From Phoronis australis (lineage: Eukaryota > Phoronida > Phoronidae), in assembly GCA_002633005.1 (NCBI GenBank), contig NMRA01000052.1:1-64000 (forward strand): a stretch of 64,000 bases of DNA. Reading direction: 5' to 3'. Shown here in pieces: positions 19,329 through 52,507 of this stretch. The number at the start of each line of letters is the position of its first letter. The first letter of the stretch is position 1. The position numbers were made by a program, and so were the translations under genes. The notes below the pieces were generated by a model. That model saw nothing but the letters and a program-made list of their open reading frames with translations, was not told the DNA's origin and did not search any database.

Positions 19329-21332
19329 TTACAAGTTCAACCTGTCCGTGGGCTTAACATTTCTGAGCGAACGTCTAGGAGCCGGTACTGGCGGAACTTC
19401 CAGAACAGGCACAGATGCTGAGGGTGATTCCACGACATCCCTGTTAGATTCGGGAACAATGGGTGAACTCAACATATCATCAGGGCTTGTCGCTGAATCA
19501 GGCTCATTAACATTAGGCACAGGTTCAATGTTAACAATATCATTACCAGAAGACAAATCATCAGTTACTTCTACACTTCTATCATGCAAACTGGGAGATG
19601 TACAATCTAGCTGCATCTGGTCAACATGACGTCTATAATATTTGTCATTGTCAGATTTCACCAAATACATGCGAGACCCTAAACTTTCCATAATGATACC
19701 TGGCAACTTATTAGGGCCAACACCAAAGTTTTGAAACAGAACCTTATCACCAATCTCAAATACACGTAATTTACCAGATTTGTGATTTTCACATTGAACA
19801 GCTTGTTTAGTTTTGACTCGACTAGTGAAATCAGGTTTCACTCTGCTTAAAGCAGTCGTTAATCTACGATTCATAAGCAACTCTGCGGGTGTAACTCCTG
19901 TCACAGAATGTGGTCGTGCCCTGTAGCTCAGTAAAACCCGTGACAAACGTGTTTCGAGCGACCCTTCAGTGACACGCTTCAAACCATTCTTGATAATCTG
20001 CACTGCCCTTTCTGCAGCGCCATTCGATGCAGGCTTAAATGGCGCACTAGTGACATGCCTAATACCGTTTTTTACAAGAAAATCTTGGAATGTCCGACTA
20101 ATAAATGCACTACCATTATCTGAAACAATGGTATCAGGCAAACCATGGGTTGCAAAAATACGACGTAATTTCTCAATGGTCAACTCAGCAGTAATGCTGC
20201 TCATGGTACATGACTCAATCCATTTAGAGTAGGCATCAATGACTATGAGAAAATATGTACCGAGAAATGGTCCAGCAAAATCAATATGAAGCCTTTCCCA
20301 AGGTGCGGTAGGGAACTGCCACATACTCAATGGTGCCTCAGCAGGTTTCTTACTCAACATTTGACAAGTTTTACATTTCTTAACAACATCACTCAATGCT
20401 GAATCTAAACCAGGCCACCAAACATAGTTTCTACTCAAAGATTTCATAGCACAAATACCAGGATGTGCATCATGTAACTCATCTAAAATCTTAACACGAC
20501 CTTGCGGGGGAATAATCACACGTGATCCCCACAAAACTAAGTTGTCTTGTACACTTAGTTCAAGCTTCCTGCTTACATATGGTGTCAAATCATCAAGTAA
20601 CTCAGGTGGTAACTTATCCCAACTACCTGACATAATACATGACTTAACAGTAGACAACACAGGGTCACGACTTGTCCAAAGTCTCAACTGCGAGGCAGAT
20701 ACAGGAGATTCACTCTTTTGCAATGTTTGCATCAACAAAATCAGATCACCAGGGGTAGGAGCGTTTACCTCCTGAAACGGCAATGGCAATCTACTGAGAG
20801 CATCTGCAACACAATTGGTTGATCCCTTACGATAACGAATACAGTAATCATAACCTGACAACGTCAAGGCCCAACGCTGCATTCTGGCTGACGCCATAGG
20901 AGGTATAGATTTTGTCTCATGTAAAAGGGTTAAAAGGGGTTTGTGATCTGTTTCTAGTGTGAATTTACGACCCCAAACATACTGGTGCATTTTCTTAACA
21001 GCGAAAACACAAGCTAGACCCTCCTTGTCAACCATCCCATAGTTTCGTTCGGCCTTGTTCAAAGATCTAGATGCATATGCAATAGGCGATTCAGTTCCAT
21101 CAGGGTTTATGTGAGACAAAGTGCAACCTAAACCATACGAAGACGCATCACACGACAGTAGTAATGGTTTATCAGGGTCATAATGAACTAACAATGGAGA
21201 TGAACACAGCAGTTCCTTCGCACCATCAAATGCCCTCTGACACTCTGCCGACCAAAACCAAGTTTGATTACGCCTCAACAACCGATGAAGACGTTCAAGT
21301 GATGTACTCAAATCACGCAAAAAAAGATCCAT
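19329..21332 (-). CDS. Gypsy RNase H and integrase ORF (667 aa)
   Basis: RNase H covers residues about 40-180 (LLLSCDASSYGLGCTLS, ETDHKPLLTLL, CVADALSR). The integrase zinc finger HDAHPG...CKTC comes next. The catalytic core shows D (HIDFAGPF), D (VSDNGSAF) and E (NGAAERAVQ). The tail has a chromatin/DNA-binding-like segment and an acidic, proline-rich end. The frame is intact, but the homopolymer shift at about 21320-21326 cuts it off from RT. The first Met is not a natural start. Confidence 0.92.
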   Translation of the reverse strand: MDLFLRDLSTSLERLHRLLRRNQTWFWSAECQRAFDGAKELLCSSPLLVHYDPDKPLLLSCDASSYGLGCTLSHINPDGTESPIAYASRSLNKAERNYGMVDKEGLACVFAVKKMHQYVWGRKFTLETDHKPLLTLLHETKSIPPMASARMQRWALTLSGYDYCIRYRKGSTNCVADALSRLPLPFQEVNAPTPGDLILLMQTLQKSESPVSASQLRLWTSRDPVLSTVKSCIMSGSWDKLPPELLDDLTPYVSRKLELSVQDNLVLWGSRVIIPPQGRVKILDELHDAHPGICAMKSLSRNYVWWPGLDSALSDVVKKCKTCQMLSKKPAEAPLSMWQFPTAPWERLHIDFAGPFLGTYFLIVIDAYSKWIESCTMSSITAELTIEKLRRIFATHGLPDTIVSDNGSAFISRTFQDFLVKNGIRHVTSAPFKPASNGAAERAVQIIKNGLKRVTEGSLETRLSRVLLSYRARPHSVTGVTPAELLMNRRLTTALSRVKPDFTSRVKTKQAVQCENHKSGKLRVFEIGDKVLFQNFGVGPNKLPGIIMESLGSRMYLVKSDNDKYYRRHVDQMQLDCTSPSLHDRSVEVTDDLSSGNDIVNIEPVPNVNEPDSATSPDDMLSSPIVPESNRDVVESPSASVPVLEVPPVPAPRRSLRNVKPTDRLNL

Positions 21333-21828
21333 AATGGTTTAGCATACCCAAAAAATCTTTGAGTTCAGAGACATTTGACGGTACGGGAGCATTCAAGATA
21401 GCTTTAACACGATCCTGAGTAGGGCGAAGTCCTTCAGAGGTGACACGACGACCCAAATACACCACCTCTGACTGCATCAGTGAACACTTGTCTTTACGGA
21501 GCCGAAGACCGGATTCTGAGAAACGACGCAGTACTTCACGCAGATTGTCTAAGTGTTCCTTATCATCAACACCAGTAACAAGTACGTCATCAAGGTACAC
21601 AACTACGTGCGGGATACCTTTCAACAATGTTTCCATATGGCGTTGGAACAGACCGGGTATTGACTTAATACCAAACGGACACCTGTTGTAGACAAACAAT
21701 CCGCGGTGTGTGTTAATAGTGGTATACATTTTGGACTGCTCGTCCAACTCAAGTTGGTTGTAAACGTTCGACATGTCCAACTTCGTGAACTTTTGTCCAC
21801 CGGCTAATGACGCAAACAAATCATCCAT
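21313..21828 (-). pseudogene. Gypsy reverse transcriptase core
   Basis: Contains FTKLDMSNVYNQLELD, the catalytic box VVVYLDDVLVTG and thumb motifs (FSESGLRLRKDKCSL, YLGRRVTSEG). It is in the same frame as the upstream protease piece but is separated by the TGA. A short segment between them reads sensibly only in another frame, so two compensating indels are likely. It ends in a T7 homopolymer frameshift. Confidence 0.9.
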
Positions 21829-21879
21829 ACGCGGAATCGGATAGCGGTCTGAGATACTTTTTTCACAGTTAATTTGTAG

Positions 21880-22597
21880 TCACCACAGCTGACCATCAGC
21901 CTTGATAACTGGCAAAATGGGCGCAGCCCAATCACTGAACTCAACTGGTTTAACGATGTCAAGCCTCTGCAAACGATCCAACTCCTCTTCTATTCTAATG
22001 CGCATAGCATGAGGCACAGAGCGAGCTTTGTAAAACAGTGGTGTGACGTCAGGGTCCACATGAATTTTAGCCTTCACATCGCGCAAGGTACCTAAACCTG
22101 GTTCAAACAAAGTTGGGAATTCATCCAACACATTTTTAGACACATCAACTGAGTTAACTGGTGTTCCTTGCATGTTGAACTCGCGCATCCAACTGCGACC
22201 TAACAACGTTGGACCTGGACTCTCCACAATCCTCAACTTCAGATCCTTGACACAACCTCGGTATTTCACAGAAACAATGCACGAACCGGCAACCAGTATC
22301 GGTTCCTTAGTGTACGTACGCAATGGCAACTCTTCTCTGACGAGTTCTGGACGCGAATCATCACTCCTTGTCTCGAAAAATGTGTCACGAGACATAAGTG
22401 AACGACTGGAACCATTGTCAACCTCCATGGTAACAGGTATTCTATTAAGAGTCAATGACAACCTGTCTGGCTCATCACCGATAGTTTCATTTGTGTGATA
22501 CACACCATAGGCATCCACCTCCTGAGTGTCTTCTTGCGACGTTTGTTGAGAGCCTGCAGACACAGATACATGGTGGGTTGAATGACACGCCTTTTTT
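21880..22597 (-). pseudogene. Gypsy protease and start of RT
   Basis: The aspartic protease region has MEVDNGSSRSLM where family members carry D-T/S-G, so the catalytic triplet reads DNG and is probably inactive. The second-half motif TLLGRSWM is present. The linker into RT follows (RIRIEEELDRLQ, DIVKPVEFSDWAAPILPV). The frame ends at TGA 21882-21880. Confidence 0.85.
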
Positions 22598-23324
22598 TAA
22601 TGTGCCCTATCTTACTACATTTGTAACATGTGGCGTTTGTGAACCGGCACTCATGAGCCTTGTGCTTGCCTTTGCAACGCCAGCATGATCCATTGAAGTT
22701 AGACGACGTGGAGCTATTTCCACGAGTTCTACGAGGTGCAGGGTTGGGCTTGGGTTTCACCCCACCTGCAGCTCCAGCTACTTTGTGAACATTGTGAGGT
22801 GCTGGGCGGATTGCTTTAGAGTCCTTCATCGCCGCCTCCATAGCAACCACAATGTCAACGGCATTTTGAAACTTCAAATCTTTCTCTCGTAAGGGACGTT
22901 GTTGCATTTTATCTGAGTAAAGGCCCATAACCAACTGGTCTCTCAGACGCTCCTCAAGTGTAGTTTTAAAATCACAGTGAATACTTAGGGTTTTCAAAGC
23001 CGCAATATAATCACGGATGGACTCTGTGGGCTTTTGTATCCTTTTCATGAAGCGGAAACGTTCCATAATCACCACCGGTTTTGGGGAGTAATGTTCTTTC
23101 AGCGCAGCGACGCACTGTTGAAACGTTTTGTCCTTAGGGGCTGCCAGAGACACCAATGATTTCAACAGATCATAAGCCGTTTCACCGATAACGGCTAAAA
23201 AACAACTAACATGTTTTCCGGAGGGCAAATCATTTGCCTCGAAATACGCCTCCAATCGTTCGATGTGTGAATCAAAGTGAGTTGATTCTGTTAACGGAGA
23301 TATTGATCCAATTAAAGACGACAT
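22452..23324 (-). pseudogene. Gypsy gag-like ORF
   Basis: Starts at ATG 23324-23322, just inside the 5' LTR. About 290 aa: a capsid-like helical region (FDSHIERLEAYFEAN, FQQCVAALKEHYSP), then two zinc knuckles (CWRCKGKHKAHEC, and CYKCSKIGH). The last cysteine of the second knuckle lies in another frame beyond a run of seven A residues at about 22593-22599. The present frame therefore runs into an unrelated tail. This is either a homopolymer indel or a frameshift site. Confidence 0.85.
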
Positions 23325-23345
23325 TTTTTTTACCTCGTCGCCAAC

Positions 23346-23490
23346 TGTTAATGTTGATGATTCCCGATTCGATTCGAGTCCGTTCTTATAAGACACACAA
23401 CAGCCATCTTTTAGGAGGTCACTTTCAGACAGAGGAGAGTGTACATCAAACAACACGCCATCTAGCGGTCGTAATACATAATCTATTACA
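23346..23490 (-). repeat. Gypsy 5' LTR (145 bp)
   Basis: Transcription of the element would begin here, reading leftward. The sequence just inside it (GTTGGCGACGAGG, minus strand) is in the primer-binding-site position; I cannot assign the tRNA. Confidence 0.95.
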
Positions 23491-23867
23491 TATACATGTA
23501 CAGTTTAGCTGTTTCCAAACAATGCAGTCGAAACAATACAATGGGATCTTGAAAAGTAGAAATGATCCCAGGCTCAATTTTTTCACTAAGTCTTATTTTT
23601 GACCATAATACATTTTCCCTCTTGCGATGAGTGTGTTAAGAAAATTGATGGTATTTAACCCAGACATTTTTTTTTTAAATTTGAATTCATTTTCAGCATC
23701 TCTTCTTTGTCATCACTTAACAATATGTCGTACTTTAGTGCGTCTGTGGAATTGAAACTGTTACCAAACTACCTTTGACCTACTCCTGGATCCTTAGTTG
23801 TGAATTATTTTAGCGTAGTAATCATGTCTGAGAGCCTCTTTCACTAGAAAATGTTTATTTTTCACTT

Positions 23868-24760
23868 TTATTATACGCCCACATATTTAAATGTGGTCGC
23901 ATATTGCAGTCATCTCTGCTTCCGACGTCCGGTGTCCGCAGCTGTATCTCCCTCTGCAAACCCCTCACAGGGCAGATTTGGCAGAAATGTTCTTATGAAG
24001 CTGGCGACGGTTGACGACGAATTTCAGACCTCTCCGACTACTGGTGTGTCCCCCAGTGGCAATTTTAGGTTTTTACGCTTACCTCTGTATCTTTGAAGGT
24101 CCTCAACGGATTTTTATAAAGTTTGGCAGTAAGGCATCTATTAGTGAGATGATGCCATCCCACGTTTTCGGACGGATTTGAGGTACTTTGCACCACTTAG
24201 TAGTCGTTTTTACTGTTTTCGAGTCTGTTTTTAGCGTCAGCCCTTCTATCTGTGCAGTAGTGGTAAAATTAGAGGTAAGTAGGCGCCCAAAGCCACTTTA
24301 TCACCTTGAGCACTAAATATAACTTACGGTGCGTAGGCGCTATGTTCAAATGCCAAAAGGTGGTTGGCTTCGCCTGCGCGCCCCATTACAGCACTGACTT
24401 CTATCAATCAATCCGCTCTAGCGATGATTTTGAAAATTGCCATATATGTGTTCCTACTGTAATGAGGGTGGCTGGACTACAATTTTCCGACGACTTTGAC
24501 TACTTTGCACCCAGAGCCTCCTAGTGGCAATTTCATTTTTGTCGTTTTCTTCGGATTCTTGACGGATTTTTACAAAATTTGGTAAATAGCTTTGATGACA
24601 CATACCCGTTTTCGGATGGATTCGACGTATTTTGCATAACCTAGTAGCCATTTTTATGTTGCAAGTAAACGCCCCTAGAAGCACACCCTTTGCTGTGCAT
24701 TCGAGGGCGCATTTCAAAGCTCCGTGTTGCTCTTGTATTTTAAGGTACTGGTAATAACAT
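23868..24760. repeat. Dispersed repeat with internal tandem units
   Basis: Imperfect internal units carry the phrases CTCCTAGTGGCAATTT, TTGACGGATTTTTACAAA and GTTTTCGGA. Similar phrases occur at 31915-32760, 38374-38500 and 49713-49950. A hAT-like MITE is inserted in the middle at 24250-24396. No coding capacity. Confidence 0.65.
24250..24396 (-). mobile_element. hAT-like MITE, copy 1 (147 bp)
   Basis: Terminal inverted repeats resemble CAGTGCTGTAGTGG. The flanking 8 bases CCTTCTAT (24242-24249) and ACTTCTAT (24397-24404) match at 7 of 8, indicating an 8-bp target duplication. Its interior matches 24890-25046 in reverse orientation. No transposase. Confidence 0.85.
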
Positions 24761-24889
24761 ATTGGCATAGAATTTAACAGCTCTAGGAATCTCAGTTTAC
24801 TAAATACACATGTAGTAAAAACTGGTGATATTTTATCCTTAGTAATCGTATTTTCCGTTGAGTTATTGTTTTCTGTTTTTACTATCTAG

Positions 24890-25046
24890 CAGTGCTGTAG
24901 TGGGGCGTAGGCGCACGTAGGCGCAGCCAACCATTTCTTTGGCATTTGAACATAACGCCTACACACCGTAAGTTACGTTCGGTGTTCAGGGTGATACGGT
25001 GGGCTTTGGGCGCCTACTTACCTCTTATTTTACCACTACAGCACTG
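24890..25046 (+). mobile_element. hAT-like MITE, copy 2 (157 bp)
   Basis: Ends CAGTGCTGTAGTGG and its complement. A perfect 8-bp target duplication CTATCTAG lies at 24882-24889 and 25047-25054. It has the opposite orientation to copy 1, so the two can pair as a long stem across about 500 bp. Confidence 0.92.
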
Positions 25047-25160
25047 CTATCTAGGAGCTTTAAGTAGCAAGTGTAATTGCATGCATTTTATGTGAAAATG
25101 CTTCTGTAAGAAAGTGTAAAGAAATACAAGTTAAGTACCCAGTTACACTTAGTGTAATGG

Positions 25161-25188
25161 GCCTGATGCCCCGCAAAAGGCATCAGGC
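25161..25188. repeat. Short perfect hairpin
   Basis: GCCTGATGCC pairs with GGCATCAGGC across an 8-nt loop, just before the dispersed repeat copy 2. No known function. Confidence 0.7.
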
Positions 25189-25189
25189 T

Positions 25190-26165
25190 ACCTGCACTCT
25201 TTTTACACTGTGCCAAAATCGAAAAGATCTGGTTATTAACTATTACCGACATTACGAACTTCCATGGGTTCGACATTTCTTCACCTGTTTAGAATGCAAT
25301 GTGGGAAAAAAGGTGGAAGTTTATCTTGTCATACTTCTCAGCAAAAATAAAAATTGAGAAAATTTATTGCTGGCTGTATGGATACTGTATCATAAAACAA
25401 CATTTGTCAAAATTTAAAGTATTTGTAACTGAAGGAAATCAGTGTTTGAAAAATAGAAAAATGACAATTTTGGTGATTCTGTTTGTGTGAAATAAGTGAA
25501 GAAGTACCTTATACATTGTAACACTGTCAATGTTTCTCATTGGCTAGGATAAAAGTTTAGTTTAAAGTCCCACCCAGCACTAATTTGGTCAAACCACTGA
25601 AGTCACCAACTTCAAACTTGAATAGTTCAAGTAAGAGATAGTGATGAATTATTGTCGGCGTTAATAAAATCCTTGAATTCCATTTGGTTCATGGCATTAT
25701 CCAGTGTAATTTGTAACAGATATTCATTTTTTAAAAAACAAAGAAAGGATTCCATCCTAGAATATGAACCAGAGACGGCGCTGCGTGTTGCTTTGACATC
25801 ATTTGTACCCAACAGGACTAGCATTTGTGCTTCTTCATTATAAATATAAATAGTGGTAACATGATTAGTATTTTGCTAACTGATCGTGTGGTTCATCTTG
25901 ATATTGTTTTGCTGTTTGTTATAATGATGAGTCATTATTCCTTTGGGAGCTGATGAGCACGAAGAAAGCAAAATCGCTCGGTATTTTTATTTTGTGGATG
26001 ATTTCCCTATTTTTTCAACTTTACCCTGAAGTGGTTTCCTGAACTACTATTTCATATTACTCCTGTCGATTTACTGTGTTAATTTTACAGGTTAACAATT
26101 AACAGTGCTCAATACGTAGATGATATATCTGATGGTGACTCTGTATAGAGTGTTCCCCAGTGGCG
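25190..26165 (+). repeat. ~1-kb dispersed repeat, copy 2
   Basis: Partner of 1110-2110. Collinear over nearly its whole length, with scattered substitutions and small indels. Confidence 0.75.
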
Positions 26166-26564
26166 GGAAACGCTTGCCTCCTAAAACGTCACTTCCGCAG
26201 TAGCGGACGAGTAATTAATAAAATTACGAAAAGCTGTAATTAAGTGGAAAATATTTGTAGGATAACCAACCAACCTTATTTTAGCTCAAAATGACATGAA
26301 AAAAGGTTGCCTTCGCCTTTAACAATGATTCTACTAGTAGGTTGGACCACATAAAAGTCTGGCTATGTCTGGAATCCAATGGCTGCCAGCACAAGAGACT
26401 AACACCTAGTCTGGTATCTTGATTGATCAGCCAACTCCTTTTGGAACTTACACTATTTGTCCAAAATCCAATTGTTGTATGCTTAGTATTTTAATTAACC
26501 TCTAGACCGCTAATTAATGCTTATTAGTTGTTGTCTGCTCACTGTTAAATCGGACGTTGAGTTA

Positions 26565-27159
26565 AAAGGACACTAACCCTGTTTTAGCCTAATTTTAAAC
26601 AATTATTAAGCAATGATACGTTTAATTATTTTTCTTAAGAAACTAATTTTCGTCTACTCGCTCAAGTTTAGAAAAATCTTGAAGGATACTCAAGTCTGCT
26701 GATAGGCACATGTGTATGTGGAAAGACACGTCACCTCAAATTATAATATCCACATTCAACTCAAATTATATCCACATTAACCCTTGATCATAAGATCCAC
26801 CTTCAAAGATAAATACCTCGAACTATGAGATACAAATTCACCTCTGATCGAAAGATCCACACCTAAATATCCACATTCACCTCAAATTCTAAGATCCACA
26901 TTCACCTCATGTCACTTGTATGAGATCCACATTCACCTCAAATTATGATATCAGCGTTCAACTCAAATTGTTAGGTCCACCCTCACCTCAAATCATGAGA
27001 CCCACGTTCACCTCAAATCATAAGATCCACATTGTGATGCGATCTTATTATGAACCACTGTTTATTCTACCAGGGAGATTCTGATTTTTCAATTGTCCTG
27101 CACCTGTCATGGCCAGTTTTGACTGAAAGTGTCGCTAAAACAGGGTTTAGTGTCCCTTT
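26565..27159. mobile_element. TA-flanked inverted-repeat element (~595 bp) holding a minisatellite
   Basis: Left end AAAGGACACTAACCCTG and right end CAGGGTTTAGTGTCCCTTT are inverted repeats of about 27 bp with few mismatches. TA flanks both sides (26563-26564, 27160-27161), as for Tc1/mariner-type elements. It has no transposase. Confidence 0.7.
26735..27035. repeat. ~29-bp minisatellite inside the TA-flanked element
   Basis: About ten diverged units of the type CACCTCAAATCATAAGATCC. It fills the centre of the element. Confidence 0.85.
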
Positions 27160-27161
27160 TA

Positions 27162-28744
27162 CTGTTCGATGTTGTTTGTGATCTGTGGACCCTAACTGTA
27201 TTGCTTCTTATAACCAGTATGAACCTTTCAAAAAGCCACACGCAGTGATATGACATAATAGTCATCTTAACTGCTCACCAATTAACTGATTTGAGATACA
27301 AAATCACCAGCTGTCAACTATGTAGCAAAATGTGATTTGGAACTCTGAACATTCTGGCACACTATATGAAGTGTTGGTGTTAGTGTAATTCTTTTCAATT
27401 TATAGAATTTGCTTATTGTACTTCTTTGAAAATTTCCCAATTGGTTTCAGATCTGTAAGTTTCTGAAGAACTTTTATCATAAGCCGGCACTGTGTGAGAC
27501 TTTCTATTTTAGTTACTCACTGTTAGTGATATGACACCTAACTTGAACCTCACATTATGTAATATTTGATTGTAGAATCTTGTGGTCAGGTTGATTGTCT
27601 ATCAGAGGATAACTCAAACAGAGGGTCCATGATGGAAGATAGTCAAAGTTTTGAATCGCATCCTTTACCGTGCATCTCCATTGAGCTGTAACCAAACAGT
27701 TGTATGACTGTAAACTAACTTTTTCTGTAAGCACGTTTTAATAGAATGATGTTCAACAGAAGACTTCGCTTGTATAGACTGGTCACACCCAACTGCTCTT
27801 CATGTCGCTCCGGTTCAAGTATGCCATTCATTAAAGCTTAGAATCCCCTATCTTCAACAGAAACAAAATCTTGAACTGTCCTTTGTTATAGGATAAACGA
27901 ATCCTCGTGACTGGTTAACAAAACCTCAGTTTTAGTCGATAACTCTTACAGACTTCTTGCGACTGGATGACAATCTCTGATTCGCAATTACTGAATCGTT
28001 GACCTGGACCCTCTATGTCTTGAATTTAGGGCGGAAATTCTCTATGAAAAATATTTTAAAAATCATGTGAAATTCCTACAAGCCCAAAAATTCTCTTCGA
28101 CCAATGGAAAAAATACCCTCAACCAAAAAATCTCTTCCTTCAGTTACAAATATTGATCCCTAAGTTTTAGGACGTATTCAGCTCTTTTGACCTTTCATGG
28201 AGCCTTTACCAAACTGTTTACAATACATCTGGAAACCAGGCATTAAAATAAATGTGTTGAGTTCTTGAATACTCAAAACTCAAAACAGGTTTTCCAGTTA
28301 CAACTTTTGATTCAATGTAATTTCTCTTAGAAAAGTGGCAAGAGTTAGAACCAAGATGGCAGAATCTCCTGGATTACCACGGTACGGTGACGTCACGCTT
28401 TTCGTCCTCATTGTTTTCCTAGTCTGCTGGAAAATTTAATCTGTCGTCATTCATTCCTTGATTTCTGACATGAAATCTGTGTTGAGTTTGATGTTGTCTC
28501 TATTGGTGTAGTGTCATGCTTATAGATTTAGTTACTAACAAAGTCTCCATCTACTATTTCTGTTACATAATGTGACTATAGTTAAAGTTCTCCAGTTTGG
28601 AGTCTCTTAAATTTGGGAAACTGAAATTAAAACCCAAATTAAATTTTCTTGTCTTTCTAAAGATTGGTGCGTGCTGGGTAATTTTGGCACTCTTCTTATT
28701 CCTCAAATTTGAGATACTACAAAGTCTGATATAAAATCGGCTTT
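27162..28744. other. Unassigned, upstream of the CLC gene
   Basis: AT-rich with no coding similarity. It could contain 5' UTR exons or regulatory sequence of the CLC gene; none is identifiable. Confidence 0.4.
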
Positions 28745-29012
28745 CTCGGTATGTTCACGAAAACAACAGCGGATTTAAAACTTGACATGTTTCGGTGTCA
28801 TTTATTAAACACCATCCTCAGAAGTCATAATACAGTGGCCACCTAGCTAGGCCCAGCAACAAGTAATGAAGCACAGATACAGTCAGTTACAGGGAGTGAC
28901 AATGAACTATACCAACAATGACAACCTGTGGTGTGTCAGTTGCCTATTGAGATTGGGCTTGCACCAACTGATATGTAAAGCCTCACGAATTTTAAGCTCC
29001 TTTGTTGTTACT
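28745..29012 (-). mobile_element. Penelope-like retroelement, 3' fragment
   Basis: The minus strand just before the gap encodes LKIREALHISWCKPNLNRQ then HHRLSLLV and a stop at 28909-28907. This matches the C-terminal end typical of Penelope-like RT/GIY-YIG proteins (L-x-I-x-E-A-L-x-I, then K-P-x-L-N). The following 3' stretch has CTGAGGATGGTG and CCGAAACATG, phrases common in such 3' tails. The rest lies in or beyond the gap, or is absent. Confidence 0.55.
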
Positions 29013-29260
29013 NNNNNNNNNNNNNNNNNNNNNNNNNNNNNNNNNNNNNNNNNNNNNNNNNNNNNNNNNNNNNNNNNNNNNNNNNNNNNNNNNNNNNNNN
29101 NNNNNNNNNNNNNNNNNNNNNNNNNNNNNNNNNNNNNNNNNNNNNNNNNNNNNNNNNNNNNNNNNNNNNNNNNNNNNNNNNNNNNNNNNNNNNNNNNNNN
29201 NNNNNNNNNNNNNNNNNNNNNNNNNNNNNNNNNNNNNNNNNNNNNNNNNNNNNNNNNNNN
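29013..29260. other. Assembly gap (248 N)
   Basis: Unknown sequence. Any open frame drawn across it is meaningless. Confidence 1.
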
Positions 29261-29739
29261 ATTATGTAGAACCCTATAAAAATGTCCAAATATGGCTAAC
29301 TTAGGAACATCATATTTCAGAAATGACTTAATGGATTCATACAAAACTTTCAGATAATGTTCTTTATGCTCTGTTTTGGAAAACCTTTTAGGAATTGCCT
29401 TTGAAGTGTTCCACTTTTGCACAAGTGCTATCAATACTGTGACTTTTTTATTTCTTGGAATACTCTACAAAGCTGCATCAAACAAAAACAAAGTAAATAT
29501 TTTTGTAAATTGCAACAGTCTATTTTGAGGTCCATTTTCTTTGAAATTCATTGCAAAATACCAGATGGAAAACTTCCAGTTTCATTCAAAAGTTGATGTT
29601 TCAATCAACTGCCTTCTTTTTCATTGACATGAACACAGTTCATAATCTAGGAATATTGGAGTGCTTTCGTACATACAGTCTGGTGTAATAGTGATGTTAG
29701 TCTAAGCATTCTTCATATGTGTCAGGTTCAACAAACCTT

Positions 29740-52507
<22,768 letters not shown>

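Larger units (their letters stand above)
19123..23490 (-). mobile_element. Ty3/gypsy LTR retrotransposon, full length but broken
   Basis: A 4.37-kb element on the minus strand. LTRs at 19123-19279 and 23346-23490 are nearly identical apart from a 12-bp indel, and both show TG...CA ends. The 5-bp target duplication TATAC lies at 19118-19122 and 23491-23495. Domain order is gag, protease, RT, RNase H, integrase, which defines Ty3/gypsy. A purine-rich tract (GAGGGGAAGGG, minus strand, 19290-19280) abuts the 3' LTR. Coding is interrupted at several points, three of them involving homopolymers, and the protease motif is altered. Similar LTRs indicate fairly recent insertion. No envelope gene is present. 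Confidence 0.95.

Noticed and set aside
19348-22688. Plus-strand open frames within the gypsy element
   Set aside because: They are antisense shadows of the pol and gag frames.
26735-27035. CRISPR-like array
   Set aside because: Units are contiguous and diverged without spacers; it is a minisatellite in an animal genome.
28866-29434. Open frames across the gap on both strands
   Set aside because: They consist mostly of undetermined residues over the N stretch.
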